This document shows positions 30,970 to 44,339 of a stretch of DNA of 64,000 bases, piece by piece. A program made the position numbers and the translations under genes. The number at the start of each line of letters is the position of its first letter. The first letter of the stretch is position 1. The notes under the pieces are model-generated. The model was not told where the DNA came from. It did no database searches and saw only the letters and a program-made list of their open reading frames with translations. Origin of the DNA: Breviolum minutum Mf 1.05b.01. Its lineage: Eukaryota; Sar; Dinophyceae; Suessiales; Symbiodiniaceae. The stretch spans positions 134,696-198,695 of the forward strand of contig DF239119.1 in NCBI GenBank assembly GCA_000507305.1, given 5' to 3'.

Positions 30970-33065
30970 CATTGATCATAGGTTCGTACAGAGTATATGC
31001 GACACCATCACCTAGATTGTTGATTGCTGCATCTAAAGTCGCCTCCACATCCCATCATCATTCATTAATCACTAATCTTACCTGCTCAAGAGTCAGTTGT
31101 TCAACACCTTTCTTTGCAAGACTGCCTTTTTTCTCTGTATTCAATGGTAGCAAATTGCAGTGATTGTCCTTGTTCCACAAGAAAATTCGCCTCTTTTCCA
31201 GCCAGCACCCTTACGACACCTTCTGTGAAGATAAGAAAACTGTGAAGTAAAACCTGAGCCCACACAGAGGACGTGAAAAGAAAAACCACCTTCAACTCAC
31301 AACAGCTAGGTTGACGACTTACAGGAAAGTCTGTCCTCCATCAGACTACAACAATCACAAATAACTATCATATCACACCTATCAGAGAAAGAATCACAAC
31401 GAAGATGATACTGTAGTACTCTATCGTGGAGTCAAAAAAGTCTAAGATGAAACTGGACCTCTTCCGAACCGGGCAAGGAAATCTGAATGTTGCAAAACAT
31501 TGGCAGGTGTCCGTTGTTGACGGGAGTACCTTACTAAACTATCTTTTCAATGAAGTTGGATGAGGTTATTGTAGTCACATAAAGACAGTCTACTGGGATG
31601 TATATTTATATTTCTATTCTTAGTTTATTTATATAGAAATATGAAATATGTACATGTGGTCACAGGATGTCCAAAAAAGAACCAACATAAACGATGTCCA
31701 ATCCGCCAAGCTTTCCCTTCTCATTCAGGTGGAAGAAACCCGTCGACCGCCACTGCTGCGCCAGCACTGGAGAAGCTAAAATTCAACAGGGCCTGGTCTA
31801 CTCAGCTTCAGAGTCGCTTGGTGAAAAGATGGCGTTTCTATTGGTGGCAATGCTTACCGTCATTTCTCATCAGAAACCTACTTACCAAAATTACCCCCCC
31901 CCCAAAAAAAAAAAAAGGCTTTGAATGGCGATTTCCCAGAGGCTCATAGCCACTTCTTCAAGAATCCTACTCTGACTAGTCTTTGCATCATATCGTTTTG
32001 AAACATCATCGCCTGGTTAAGTCAGATGCCACCCATATCATCACTCTATCAATCCTGATTTCTTATGCTAGAAGTATCAAAAAAAAATCATAGGAATCCG
32101 ATCCCTGTCAGCCCCCTTGTAAAGATACACTAAAGATACATAAGGTCATCAACCACGGGTTGCCTACTCCTGTACCTATTTCTGATAATTTTTTGAGTGC
32201 ACTTCTGGGTGGGTAGTGATTCCCATGAAACATGCTCAAACTCAGAACCCTCAAGGCATCTTTGGTATTCAAATTGAAACATCTTCTTTTTCGCAGATTC
32301 GTTGTGGAAGTATTTGGAGATGGGGAAGTCAAGCCATGGGAAGGAATTCAACTTCAGGGCGGTCATCAGTGGACCAGACTCAAAAACATCACAATGAAAC
32401 ACTGAGCCGGGACTTCATAATGCTTGGTGGATAGATAACCTCAGCTTGGTCAACCTTAAACCTTCAAATTGCGAACAAAAGATTCGCTGAAAGTTTAACT
32501 TTCCGGTTACATCAAACTCTCCAAACTCGACTCTGAGGGTCCTTTTCTAGATTTTAAAAACTCCCTTGCCATCAAAAAAAAAACGTCATTTTTTCCACCG
32601 ACCCAAAAACCATCATCCCCGAATTTCCCCTAAAGATTTCGCCCGGGAATTTTCGGACTGACTCGCCTGTCTTGAAGCGGTATGAAGATGCACCACTTTG
32701 TCCTGATGACATCAAGGATTCGAGGAAGCCTAAATTCATCAACGACTGTCATCGTAGCGGCGTTCTTGTATGAAAGTAAATAATGGGATATGTATCATAC
32801 CAACTGGTTTGCCGGATTTCTTCCATCAACGAAAAAGGCGAGTTTCGTTTTGTTTGGAATATGTGCTTTTGAAAATCTGTGTATATATGAAAGGAGATGT
32901 TCCAATGATTGGATCCTCAAACAAAACAACTAAACAATATCAGTCTTTGGGGCAATGAAACACGAAAGACATCAAAATAACTTCGTTCAGAACTGTCGAG
33001 ACGTCTAATTTTTCGTCGAATCATCCCATATTAACCTAAGTTTTCTGTAATGTGACAAACACTCA
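30970..33065. other. No gene recognised; possible exon islands only
   Basis: AT-rich, with homopolymer runs. A plus-strand stretch at 31725-31865 after TTCTCATTCAG is open and protein-like in two frames, but no family or exon pair can be defined. Confidence 0.35.
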
Positions 33066-33071
33066 GCACAA

Positions 33072-33200
33072 GATGGGCCCCTACTAGTTATAAATGGAGT
33101 TGCTGTATACTGTAACCCCTATAAATGGCCTTCTGCGGTTTTTTCACCCCAAAAAAAAGTGGAGTTATATAGTCCTTCTAACTGGTTTCTTGGGGCCTAC
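33072..33200. mobile_element. Element family D, copy 2
   Basis: 'gatgggcccctactagttat' with internal 'cccctataaatggcc' and 'gtggagttat'. The right end is diverged ('cttggggcctac'). Confidence 0.6.
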
Positions 33201-35820
33201 CTTGCATCACTGTATCATCCTTTGAGGGAAGATTCCCCGCGACTTGAGTGAAGTGGCCTTGATGATGGTGGTCTCGGCCTCTTGAGACGACACACCATAG
33301 AGCTCAAGAACCTGGTTTGCTGCAATCAAGTGGTGAATATAAAGTGGCAGATTTACTTTTAAAAAAATAGACTTAAAGATTTTTAAGTCACCATTTTTAA
33401 GAAACAAAAGTGGATCCATTTTTAGTTAGAGATGCTTTCCATATCGATTTTTACTCTTCTATACCTTTTGATATTTCCTCTACGTCTAGATGGACGGATT
33501 TCTCTCATCACCCCATGACCTGTTCAAAAGCTCTGTTTGTGCTCCCCTGAGATACGGGCCAAGTCAACACCTGCTGAGATAGAGTGGAACAGACTGGGTA
33601 GTACTAGCATTAGTAATTACTAGTAACTAGTATTAGTACTGCTACCAAAAAAAATGACCCCTGAAATGCAAACAAATACAGTAAGGGTTCTGAATGGTTT
33701 GCTTGCTTGTGCGTCTGCAAAAAAATGCCAAATGTTAATCGGAGTTCCTTATCAATCAAAAGTGTGGTGAGCTGTTTCCCCATTCTGTGCGTACCAGGTA
33801 TCATCGGAGGACGCTGAACCATCGACAAAAATGCCTTGAGTCAAGGGCCTTGAGTGATTCTATCCACCTCTCTTTTGCCCGAGTTTCTCTTGAAACCCTA
33901 TCTGAATATATCTGATTACAATAATATATACACCATCGAAACATCAACGAATTCACGGACAAAAGATTCAAAACTGATGAGGGCCCAAGGGCCTTTCGTT
34001 TAGTCATTCATATACTTTTAAGCCCAACTCGACTCTACTTATATAGCTCACCCTCCTTTTGTAGTTATGGATATGACAATTGGGATTTGCATCCACGTAT
34101 CCAACAGGATCATAACAGGGCCATAAGTGAGTCCCGTTATGCACCTGGCAAAACTTCTTGGAAGGTCAGCTCAGGATGCTTGGACAGGGTCGTCCTGGCG
34201 CAGTCGATGAGTTGTCTGATAACTTGTATACACATGAGTACGTGTGCTTTTGAAGACTTATTTTTGAGCAATCTGCATAAATTCATGTATCACAAACGGT
34301 GTAACATGTATATTAAATACCCATGTTTGCACTGGAGGTCTTTTCACCTGTTTCGACTGCATGCCTGCGATGTATTCTTTATTGGAATACAACTCAGATT
34401 CCCCCCACTGCGGTGGTTTTCTCTTGGCTGCATGGAGAGAAGATTCAAGGCTTGCTTAAGCATATCACTATATTCCGATCAGAAGTTGTAGGATCATTAT
34501 CTTGTCTATCCCAGGGGAGGGAAGAATATCTTGGATTTTTGTTCACTCCAGGTGATATGAATAATCTGTCAATCTCAGGGATGAGATTAAGATTCCCTTC
34601 ACCAACTGTTCATCAAAAACACTGCTACATAACAATTTGACAAATGTTTACCACCAATCTCTGGAGAACTCTCAGAGTCATTAGTTCTAGTAGCCACATT
34701 ATGTGCTTCATGGACTAAATTTATCTCCAAATGTTTCATGATGATCTGAAGTAACTGACCAACTCGAAAGTTGGGGTTGGCGATTCCCATGAGATTCCCC
34801 ATCAAAACTATCATCTATCTGGGTCCATTCCGCCATCTGATGATCAAATACTTGATACCCGCCATCCCTTTCAAACGTGTTACCCTCCGCAAATCTAAGA
34901 TAGCCATGGAAAATCCACCATTTGTAAATGTATTTCCTACTAGTATCGAAAGAGGAGGATTTCCATTGCTATCTTGGATTACCGGAGTGTTTTTCCAAAC
35001 CCAACCACCTGATATGATGGAATTCAAGCTCCTGACAAATTTCAGGCAGATCGGTCGGTTCGTGGAATCGATTCTTGCGATCGAACATCTGGAAAAAACC
35101 ACAAGGTGGGATGCTTAAAACCACCCAAAAACGAACGAAGTCGACCCTAACAAAGGGACCCTTTTCGAAAGGAAGTATATAGTCTTCCAACCACTATTTT
35201 TCAGGAAAGACATACTCGTTTCCCGGGGAGTAAATTCACTCTATAATACTCTATATACTTTTGGGGGGGAAGACATGTCTATCTTCCATTAGCAGTTCTT
35301 GAGATCGGAGTGATTTTTCAACGCCTTCTCCAATAGTTGTAAATGGGTTGCTGCAAGAGACCCTCGTTTACCAAAATGGTTGTGTTCCGCTTAACAATCA
35401 AACGATGTGCAAACCGGCTTAAACCGTTGATTTCCGAAGAAATGCCAGCGGAAAAAGAAGTTTATGAAGAATCATCGGTCATGTCGAAGGCACCGTATTG
35501 TTGCTGGGACTCACAGGCACCCAAGAAGAATCATCCCAAAAGATGAATCTATATCCCAAAAGACCCAAAGAAGATCATCCCAGGAATTTTCTACCAAACA
35601 AGATCCAAACAAGATCATCCTAAAAGATGTGGACCCAAAACTCTTCTATCAACAAAAAATGACAGCACCCAAAAAATGCAAAAACATCCGTTGGCACCTG
35701 TACAACCTCTTAAAACCATGAAAAACCCTTGATTTCTTGTTGGAAAATCGATGTTGGATGAAATCATCCGTCCTTCCCTTGTAAAGGAACTTCACCTCGA
35801 TGAGTTGCACCTCAACTTGC
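33201..35820. other. No gene recognised
   Basis: Scattered short open frames on both strands, none with a motif. Contains imperfect inverted repeats such as the 'catggaaaatccaccat' pair near 34905-34975. Confidence 0.35.
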
Positions 35821-35823
35821 CAG

Positions 35824-35948
35824 GATGGGCCCCGGGCCGATGGTCATAGATGGAGTTTTATACAGTATAACCCCTATAAATGGCTGGAAATAAATGGGTA
35901 ACTGAAACTATAACCCCAATAAAGTGGAGTTATGGGCCCCTACTTGGA
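35824..35948. mobile_element. Element family D, copy 3
   Basis: Left end 'gatgggccccgggcc', internal 'cccctataaatggctgg' and 'gtggagttat', right end 'gggcccctacttgga'. Confidence 0.6.
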
Positions 35949-37845
35949 AAAACTGGGGGCCCACTTGGAATGATGCCCATCTTGTCCATGATCTTTTCTT
36001 TTTCATGTTCACGTTATTCAATTTTCCTGTGTCCGAATGATTGGGAAAAAACAACCACAAGATGCTTCTCTCTCTGGGGCCCTGGCCAAAATAGAAAGCA
36101 GCACATAGAAGCACCAAATTGGCGCAGCAGACCTCGGAGGTGGAGGGTGATCCAAGGGCCGGTGGATCCAGGCATGGTGTTTGCACCAAACCTTCAGGTC
36201 CGACCGGTCGAATCTTTAAAAATCGAACTTAGCAAACATCATAAACCTATGACGTAGCAAAGAAATGCTGTGGAACCACTAACATTGCTGGGTTTTTAAT
36301 TGTGATTAATTTTCACAAAAAAAACTCCGAAGTGTTTGATAAACATTGGAGCAGTTTACCAACCTCCATCGCATTTCATCAAATCGCCGTCCATGCACCC
36401 GCAGTGTCATGGAACGCCAAATGGCGCTACCGTTTTGGTAACCACCTTTAAAGAATTTGCTACAAACATTGGAGCATTTTGGTGTCCGAAGTCCTGGATC
36501 TGTTTTTTGAGCCATGGATTCATCCTGTTTTTGTTTGGGTCAGGGTTTTAGTGAAAAAAAACACCTCCCCAAGATGTTCCATGTTCCAATGAGACTTGGG
36601 AAACTCTTCCATCATCACCTTCCAAGGCGTTTGCACTGCAAATCGTTGTCTCAAAAAAACTGCCGCAGGGTTGTCTTTTTGATGGACCTTTGCAAATGAA
36701 CCATTCTTCCTTGAAGGATGTCACATCATCCCTACAAATGATCCATCCACTTGGTCCTCGGGACTGCTGCAAGAATCCTTCCTTTCGATGATTTCCCTGC
36801 ATGACATGGAAGTGATGAAGCCCCAGGTCCAAAAGTGATTGGATCATTATTTGAGTACCATTATATATATATATTATACATACAATAAAACACAAGTAGA
36901 TACTGTATATGATGTATATAGGATACAACATGCCGGAATATGTGTGTATGTGTATTTAAGTATGTATATACATATATTCCGACAAATAATCATATGTTAA
37001 ACCAATGTATATATAGCGTTGTACGGTTCTGAAAGAACAAAACTATGAAACATACAAACAATTTGGATGAAACTGATTGAGAAAAAAGCCTTGCAAGTCT
37101 TCATCGCTTCACCCTCAGAAAAAATGCGCGGACAAGTTCAGATGACAAATTCCCACAGTTTTGGGAGATCCATTTTTCTTTTATCGAAATTTGCCAAGTT
37201 GGGAATGGTTGATTGACAAGAATGCTTGTATTAGTATTGGCTCCAAAAATAAAGGTGGGTAGCATAACTCTACCAATGATTTCAGCACTGCTCACATACA
37301 GTACGCATTGCTATGGGGCTTCGTTTTCATGATCTGATGGGAAATTGATCGCCCTACTTAGCAAAAGCACGAGTTGTCACAGGAAAACCAGGGAGGATAC
37401 CAGTACTCTTAAATCTACACTCTCATACTCTGGCAATTAAAAAATATACCCTTGCATAAAAAAACAGGAAACATGTGTTCACTTGGTTTGTTTTCCTTCC
37501 CTTTCTTCGCATGGTTCAGCCGGCAAACGGGTCAAAGATGGCTTTCCTTGGAGGTCTTCCTCTCTTCTAGATTTGAGCTTGCAAGGTGGCAATCATGAAT
37601 TCACGGAAAAAATCCTTGCAAAAAAAAATCTTAGGTTGATTTTCTTAAAGGAAACATTTGAGTTTGACCATTTGGGATGGGAGGAACCCCCCTCAACTTC
37701 ACCCTATTGGTGTCTAAGCGCCCGGTGCGCCTCCAAACCCAGCCACTCTGGGTGTTGGAATTGAAGGCGAAGGTGAGGGACCTGCCGAGTTTTTTCGAGA
37801 CACAAGTTTTTGCAGCTCATTTTTTTTTGAAAAAAAGTTTCGGAG
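35949..37845. other. Exon-like islands without an assignable gene
   Basis: Protein-like minus-strand stretches occur at about 36075-36190 (FGANTMPGSTGPWITLHLRG) and 36565-36690, and a plus-strand stretch at 37705-37776 ends at a good donor (GCGAAG|GTGAGG). They cannot be joined into one gene with confidence. Confidence 0.3.
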
Positions 37846-37954
37846 TACCCTCACCTGAAACTAACAGCACAAGCACCTGAAAATTGATGGTTGGAATACT
37901 TTCCTTTTGGGTTTCGGCCCATTTTCAGGTCGAACCGTTAGTTTCAGGGAGGGT
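37846..37954. mobile_element. Element family E, copy 1 (TIR CCCTCCCTGAAACTAAC)
   Basis: Ends 'taccctcacctgaaactaac' and 'gttagtttcagggagggta'. The middle contains 'tttcggcccattttcagg', shared with other copies. Confidence 0.75.
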
Positions 37955-38084
37955 AATAGATCCAAAAAAACTATCTCCACTAGTGCAGTGTAGAAATCGA
38001 AGTGATCCTTACAGTATTTCATGGTTTATCAAATAATCCCCACATAACTGGGTAGTATAATCATAATCCCTTTATACCCTGAAC

Positions 38085-38191
38085 ACCCCAGCCAGCGATC
38101 ACCAGTTCAGGGAACGGTAGTTTATCCCATTATTCACAGCGGTTTTAGACGTCCAAACGGTGGTTGGCCTTGGGATTTCTGAACCATCAAC
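38085..38191. mobile_element. Element family C, copy 2
   Basis: Right end 'gggatttctgaaccatcaac' and internal 'gggaacggtagtttatccca' match copy 1. The left end is diverged. Confidence 0.6.
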
Positions 38192-38199
38192 AGTTATGT

Positions 38200-41100
38200 C
38201 ATGTCCCAATTTTCCCCTTCCTTGCACCCGATTCTTCGTTCAACCTGGTAAAGTCTCCGCCGGCCGGGCGGGCAACCCGCTGCTTGAAAGCTGCATCCCC
38301 GGTGAAAAAAGTTACAGGTTGGTTTTTGTTGGATGTGGAGCTATAAAAAAAATCACTGCAAAAAAGCACACCTTTTGGGATGGAAATACAAGCCGTATAC
38401 CTAGTGTTTCTGTCTTAAGTGGTTTGGGAGGATTCTGTCCAACAGTGAGTACTAGTGGATATGTCCAATGTTGGATAGAGAGCTTGGGATTTGTCAAGAA
38501 AAACACCACATTCCACAATACCAATCCACATACTATAAATAGAAAGGGGATGGGCTCAAAAAAACAACTCATTGCAGTATCTCAAACTTTTCAGCTTCAA
38601 AAATATCTTGAAAGAGAAAATATAATCCATTAAAATAGACTAATATGTGTCCTCAACATTCACGTGGGTGTTTGCTCATCTCTGCTGATTTGCGCTTCTC
38701 TCAAAGGTTGGCGCCGTTCGGCGACCAACTTGAGCCGCGCAAAAAAAGATCACGAAAAAAAAACTCCAAAAAAGTGGTCAAGTGTGTTTGGTTTAGAAAC
38801 AAAATGAAATAAAAAGCTGGCTGGTGCTCAACCCCCAAACGCTTGCTCATTTTCTCATCGTTTAGCAGGAAAAATGGCTAAGCATTGCTCATTTGCTCAT
38901 CACCAAGAAAAAGCCAGAAAAAGCTGTTTCTTTCCTTCATGCCACCTCAAATTCGATTTTCATCAGATTTTTCCAAGCCCACACACAGAAAACTTTCAAT
39001 CCTTTTTTTTTCTTCCGCACAAAAAGGCAAAGACCTCTGGACATGAAAACAGCAAGTCTTGTGGGGTTCCCCAAGGTCTCCTTTGGAGATTTGGAGTCCC
39101 AAAAACAAAAATCCCCGAGGTCGAGCCCCAGCCTTGGGAACCATTCGGATTTTGAAGGTTTGCGGGTCTCTTGTGACTTGACTTTGTAGGATACACCTTT
39201 GAAAAATGAAGATGTTGAACTCCAAAAATGGAGGTTTGACAATGTTTGCCAATATGATTTTTCCTTCTCAACTGCGTGAATTTTTAGGTTCCAACCGTTC
39301 GTTTTGGAGAAGGAAATGTGAATTTTGGCTCATGAGTCAGACCTCTAAACCAAGGATCTGTGTTGTTGTTGTTTTCTTCGGTTGCTTCAATGCAGACATC
39401 ATTAATTTGAATCAGGGACGTAAAAACACTCCAAAAAACCTTGGACCCAAAGTGAGGTCCCTAGGGATTTTCGTGACGCAGTGCACATGTTTTGGTCATC
39501 CGCAGCTTGTTGGAATTTTTTGGCACCCACAGCGTGGTTTTGGAATCTAGGGGACCAAGGACCCCTGATGAACAGATGATTAAACTACAAAACAAAGATG
39601 GCATCCAAGAAATGCACCCAAGTATACCTGTCCATTGCCTGGATGTTGGGATGAAATCCCGAAGCTTCTTGAGGGCAGTGATTGGGAGAGATTCTATTCC
39701 AGCACCTCTTAGAATGAGGTCGGGTTACTATACTGTATCCCATTGATTCATCCATTTCAACTGATGATGAAGTCGATGTTTATCCAGGAGAATTTGATCC
39801 ACCAGCATCCTTAAGGCAAATGCCTCTCCGAAATCGGAGGGTTTGTTAATAAAAAGGCATCATTGAAGGATAATGGGTGAAAAACCTATCCATCATAGCT
39901 ACCATTTTTGATAGGTCTCCGGAACCTTAAATTTTGTGTGCTGACAGTGGTAACAATGCAATCTAGAGAAAAAACAACGGTATCAGTCAAATGGCTGCAT
40001 ATTTTGCAAATTGGCCTGAAATCTTCGAGAGATTCCCAAACAAAAAGACTAAAACTATCTAAAACTTCTAAATCATGTTTCACCTTGAGATTTAAGTCAT
40101 ATGGTACGTGTTTATGTATCACCTTCCTGAAATTAGGAGTCCAACCATGAAAAGAACACATCAAAACTTTAAGACGCCGTTTGGGCTGCTTCCACCTGAC
40201 CAAGCACGAACCAAGAAGAAGTCCTTGAAGACATGGTCCCTGTGAGATTGCCAATTCATAAGAAAATAGTACGAAGTATTGTTCAAAGTTATGTAGGATC
40301 ACAATATGTTCATATATCAGGAGCTAAATTTTAATGTGTATTGTCGATACACATATATTCTGTATATATATATACATATCCGGATTCAAATATGATATGA
40401 TCAATAAGTATATGATCGCCATTGAATTAAAGAAGACAGTTTCCGCTTCGTCAAACGATACGGTTTTTATTTTAATGGTCCGAGATCGATCTTGGAGATA
40501 ATCCAGAAAGCCCATCCCCTGAAGTTCTGCCTTAAAGGACCCAAGAGGTTAAATTGCCTGAGTTTTTGGGGGGGAGTAAAAACACAGATCTTTCTCAATA
40601 CAACCGAGGTCTGTTTAGGTCGTGGTTCAAACATACGCCTTAGTCCAACATAATGGCATCATATGGCATTTTCTCCATCTTCCAGAATAAAACCTTTGAA
40701 ACGAAAAGAGAACAGAAGCACCAGCTATAGTTGAATTTGTGCTTCCAACCTCTTGGGGAGGGTAACTAGATCCAGGATGCATAAAAACATGTATGTATAT
40801 ATATATATACAGATCATCTCTGTATATATATATATATACAGATCATCTCTGTATATATATATATACATACATACATTCACTTGTATCATTTTTGGTTCAT
40901 GATCCCAATTCTCCATTGAGTTATCCAACCATTTGGTGCTTCCAACATCCCAAAATCGGCTGGCATTCTCGCTCTGGGAACCCTGGGAACAGTCCATTTC
41001 GGGCGTGGTAAATCGCTGGAAAAAATCGCAGCGTGGAAAAAGGAGGTTTTCGCCCTTTTGGTGCCACTTTTAATGGGCGAAATGGACCATGATAACCTGG

Positions 41101-44100
41101 GTGGCAAATGAATCTTACAACTAGAGGATTCAGCATTTTCTCAAGAGAATAGTTTGAAGCTATTTGAAGCAAACGTGATTTGACACCCGCGAAAATAAGG
41201 CACTGAATGTGGGGTCGGTCATCTTTTCAAGTAGCAATTCTGTCATCAAGCTTGAGTCGAAATTCCACCATCTACGTAAATGACCAAAAAAAGGTGATGA
41301 TAATGAATAAAATGGCTAAATCACTTAAGGGCTAAATGGCTCATTTCACCATCAATTACTGTCGAAAATCCACCATCACTTTTGTTTTTGAAAGGATGCC
41401 TTCCACAGTCTAGACGTGGCGATGCGAGTTGAGGGGCCAACACCGCAAGATGGGAGGGGGCAACGGCTCAACAAATGGAGCACTCGTCCCTGTGCTGCAT
41501 GCGTAATGGTGATAGATGTCCTTCTACAACCGGTTCACATGAAGGATGGATGCAATCTGACTTGCAAAAAGGTCTGAATCTATCCTTGTCATGCTGGATT
41601 TTTTGCAGCAAGTGAACCTTGCTTGTGTGCTTACACTTCTACTGTATAGTCATCTTCGGCGCTGTGGCGGCTATCATATCATGACACATCATGATCCAAA
41701 AAATATGGCAGCCCAGGTTGACAAAAAGACACTGGTACCTGCCGAATGCGAGGAGAACTTGTTCCTGGTCTTGACGCTAAATTCATCATTTCCACTCTCA
41801 TGCCACGCGGTCCAAAGTGCCAATGTTTCCAGACACAATCATCATCTCGGTTGACCATACAAAAGTGGAGTTCTTCAGAAATAATACAGGTACACCCTGA
41901 AAATTTAGCATGTTGAACTCAATCATGGAGGTTTGGTTCAAGATGATTTTCCTTTTTCAACCTGGGGTGATTTTTAGATGGTTCGTTTTCAAGGCAGTAT
42001 TACTTGCAACTTTGTTTTTGTTAAAGTGTCTGGGTTGGTGGGTCCCTTGCTCCATCTTGCACTGGTAACTTGACATCTGCCTCCGAAGGCGGTGGAATCT
42101 CTTCAATCTTCTACTTTCAGCGTCGGTCTTGCAGCAGCACGTGCTACACGCCTGGAAGGTGGTGAAGTTACGAAGATTTCCAGACGTTTCGGTCCAATGG
42201 TCACGAGTGAATCATTCATGTTATTGAAGTGCTTGTTTTAAAAAAAAGATTTTCGGGGTCAGGGCTCTTTAGCTCATCCAAGTGTTTCAAATATCTAGGG
42301 TGATGTACCGGAATGTGTTCAAAACTTCGCCATTGATTTTTGTGGCTATCATCAAAATTGTTGGGGGAACACATTGATATTACCCCCATATCCAGTGTCT
42401 AATTTGATTTTTGCATCTGTTGTCATCTGAGGTGGTCACTCACTCTCCCTAGACCTGAAATTTGTACCCTTGCTACATGATCACTGCAACACTTCTAGGG
42501 ACCCAGCCCCAACAACATCCCAAAACACGATCAACTCAGGGCGGTATTTTTTTCGGTTTATATCTTTTCTAAGTCCGAAACAAAACAAAAAAAAAACGCA
42601 CCGAAACATTGCCAGGAACATTGTCTAAGTTCTAGAACTCCAAAATTGTTTCTTATTCTAAGGAAAACAGAATATGTTAGTACCAAGCTGAGCCACAGAA
42701 AAAAAAATGCACCCTCCAGTAAACAAATTCAAACATAGCCATGGAAAACCCCAGTGTTTTTACCATTTTAGATAAGCCATATATATAGATACCCTCTACA
42801 CCTCACATCTTTTTTTTCGGCTATGGCTCCCCCCCGGCCTCAGTGCAATGAGATTGCTTTGGTGTTCCGGGTTGAAGGATGCCTGCGAAGGCTCCAAGCT
42901 ATGTCGGTGAGAGCATTGAAATTTCATTCACTTCAAACAAACATTTTTGATTTAAAAAAATCTTGACCCCACACACCAACTGTCGAAAAATTGGAAGACG
43001 GAACATTCACTTCTGGAAGCTTCTTTTTTTCCAAAACACAAACACCTTTCACTTTAAAACCCCGGAGGGCACGGCTCACAACCGACTTTTTTGGTTTCTT
43101 TTCCGGGGTCACTTTCGAGCCGCGGCTTCTTGTTGGGCTGTTGAAACCTAGCGACACAGGTTTCAAGGTTCCAGTCGTTGATTCACAGGGATTAATCAGG
43201 GATTCATTCAAAAAGGGCAGTGCAAGAGGATAGGAGCTTATCATAGTTTAGTTTCCTACATAAATAACCCATGTTCATGTTTTTGTTATATCTAATTTTT
43301 TGTGGATAGATTAGGATGCGAGGTTTGGACTCGCGTTGTTGAAGCCTCTTGTTTTACGAAATGTACCAGACTTTCAAATGACCAATTCACCTCCTAAAAT
43401 ACGCAAGGCAGGGTGACCCTGAAAAACTTAAGTTTCACTTTTCTGCTGAGTGGGGGATCATCCCAAGGTCAAATCTCCCAAATGCTAATGGTTTTTTGTG
43501 CGTTGGAAACATGTGGTTTAGAATTCCTTTCCAGTTCACTTCTTCCAAAAGGAAAGGACAGTGGCTTTTAGGTCAACACTAGTCAGCAGTCACTAGTCAC
43601 CTAGTGACCTAGTCGTCCCATTCTTTCAAGGGTCTTATTTCAAAGTCACCAGGATAGGTTTAAAATAAGAACTGCTTAAATCTCTTGAGCCAAAAAAAGG
43701 ACATTCACGACTTTACACCTCCAAGAAACAACAACTAGCAACAACTAGCTGCGTCCAATTATCACCAACTCCAGTCCGGCAACACTTTTTTTTTGCACCT
43801 GTGAAAAAAATCAACAGGAAAAAGACCTCTGATGTGTCACAAAAGAAAAAACAGAAAGATCTTTTTGATTCCGGAAAAAAAAAAACATCTGCCCATGGCT
43901 GTTTTTTTTTGCAGGTGTTTGTTTGGCTCCCCTTGCATTTTTCGGTGAGGCAAAGACCACGTCTCGTTTTTCGGTGTTCGGCCTTCGTTGTAGTGCCCTC
44001 AACTGTTCCAAGTTCCCTTCCACCAGCTGTCTTTGCGAGGCGCGGAAGGCCTGGGGAGAGTAACTTGGAGGAGAGGATTTCCGGAGGAGAAGCGTTGAGT

Positions 44101-44230
44101 CTCAATGGGTCCTATGACTTGAATATGTACGTTGGCTGGTTGGTTAGCTGGCAGTTTCGTAGGTGATATACTCAAAACAAAAAATCCCAAGAATCTGCTG
44201 GAAGACCAACATCCAGTAGCAATGCACATA
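38200..44230. other. Long stretch with exon-like islands, no recognised gene
   Basis: Protein-like plus-strand islands occur near 38245-38330, 39050-39165, 41690-41850, 43060-43232 (ending at a stop) and 43950-44110; the minus strand is also open over part of 43940-44100. A TA-rich palindromic tract is at 40795-40875. Homopolymer runs are frequent. Nothing here has a motif that I can name. Confidence 0.3.
40795..40875. repeat. (TA)n interspersed with 'cagatcatctctg' units
   Basis: Two 'cagatcatctctg' words separated by TA runs. The whole is strongly self-complementary. Confidence 0.8.
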
Positions 44231-44237
44231 GAATACT

Positions 44238-44333
44238 GTTGATGGAAGAAATCCTGCGCCAGTTGATAAGTAGTTTATCCCATTATTTACAGGTTTTAGA
44301 CATCCCAGGTGGTGCAGGATTTCTTCCATCAAC
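44238..44333. mobile_element. Element family C, copy 3
   Basis: Ends 'gttgatggaagaaatcctgc' and 'gcaggatttcttccatcaac' are exact complements, with internal 'tagtttatcccattatttac'. Flanked by 'aatact' on the left as in other copies. Confidence 0.75.
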
Positions 44334-44339
44334 CGTATG

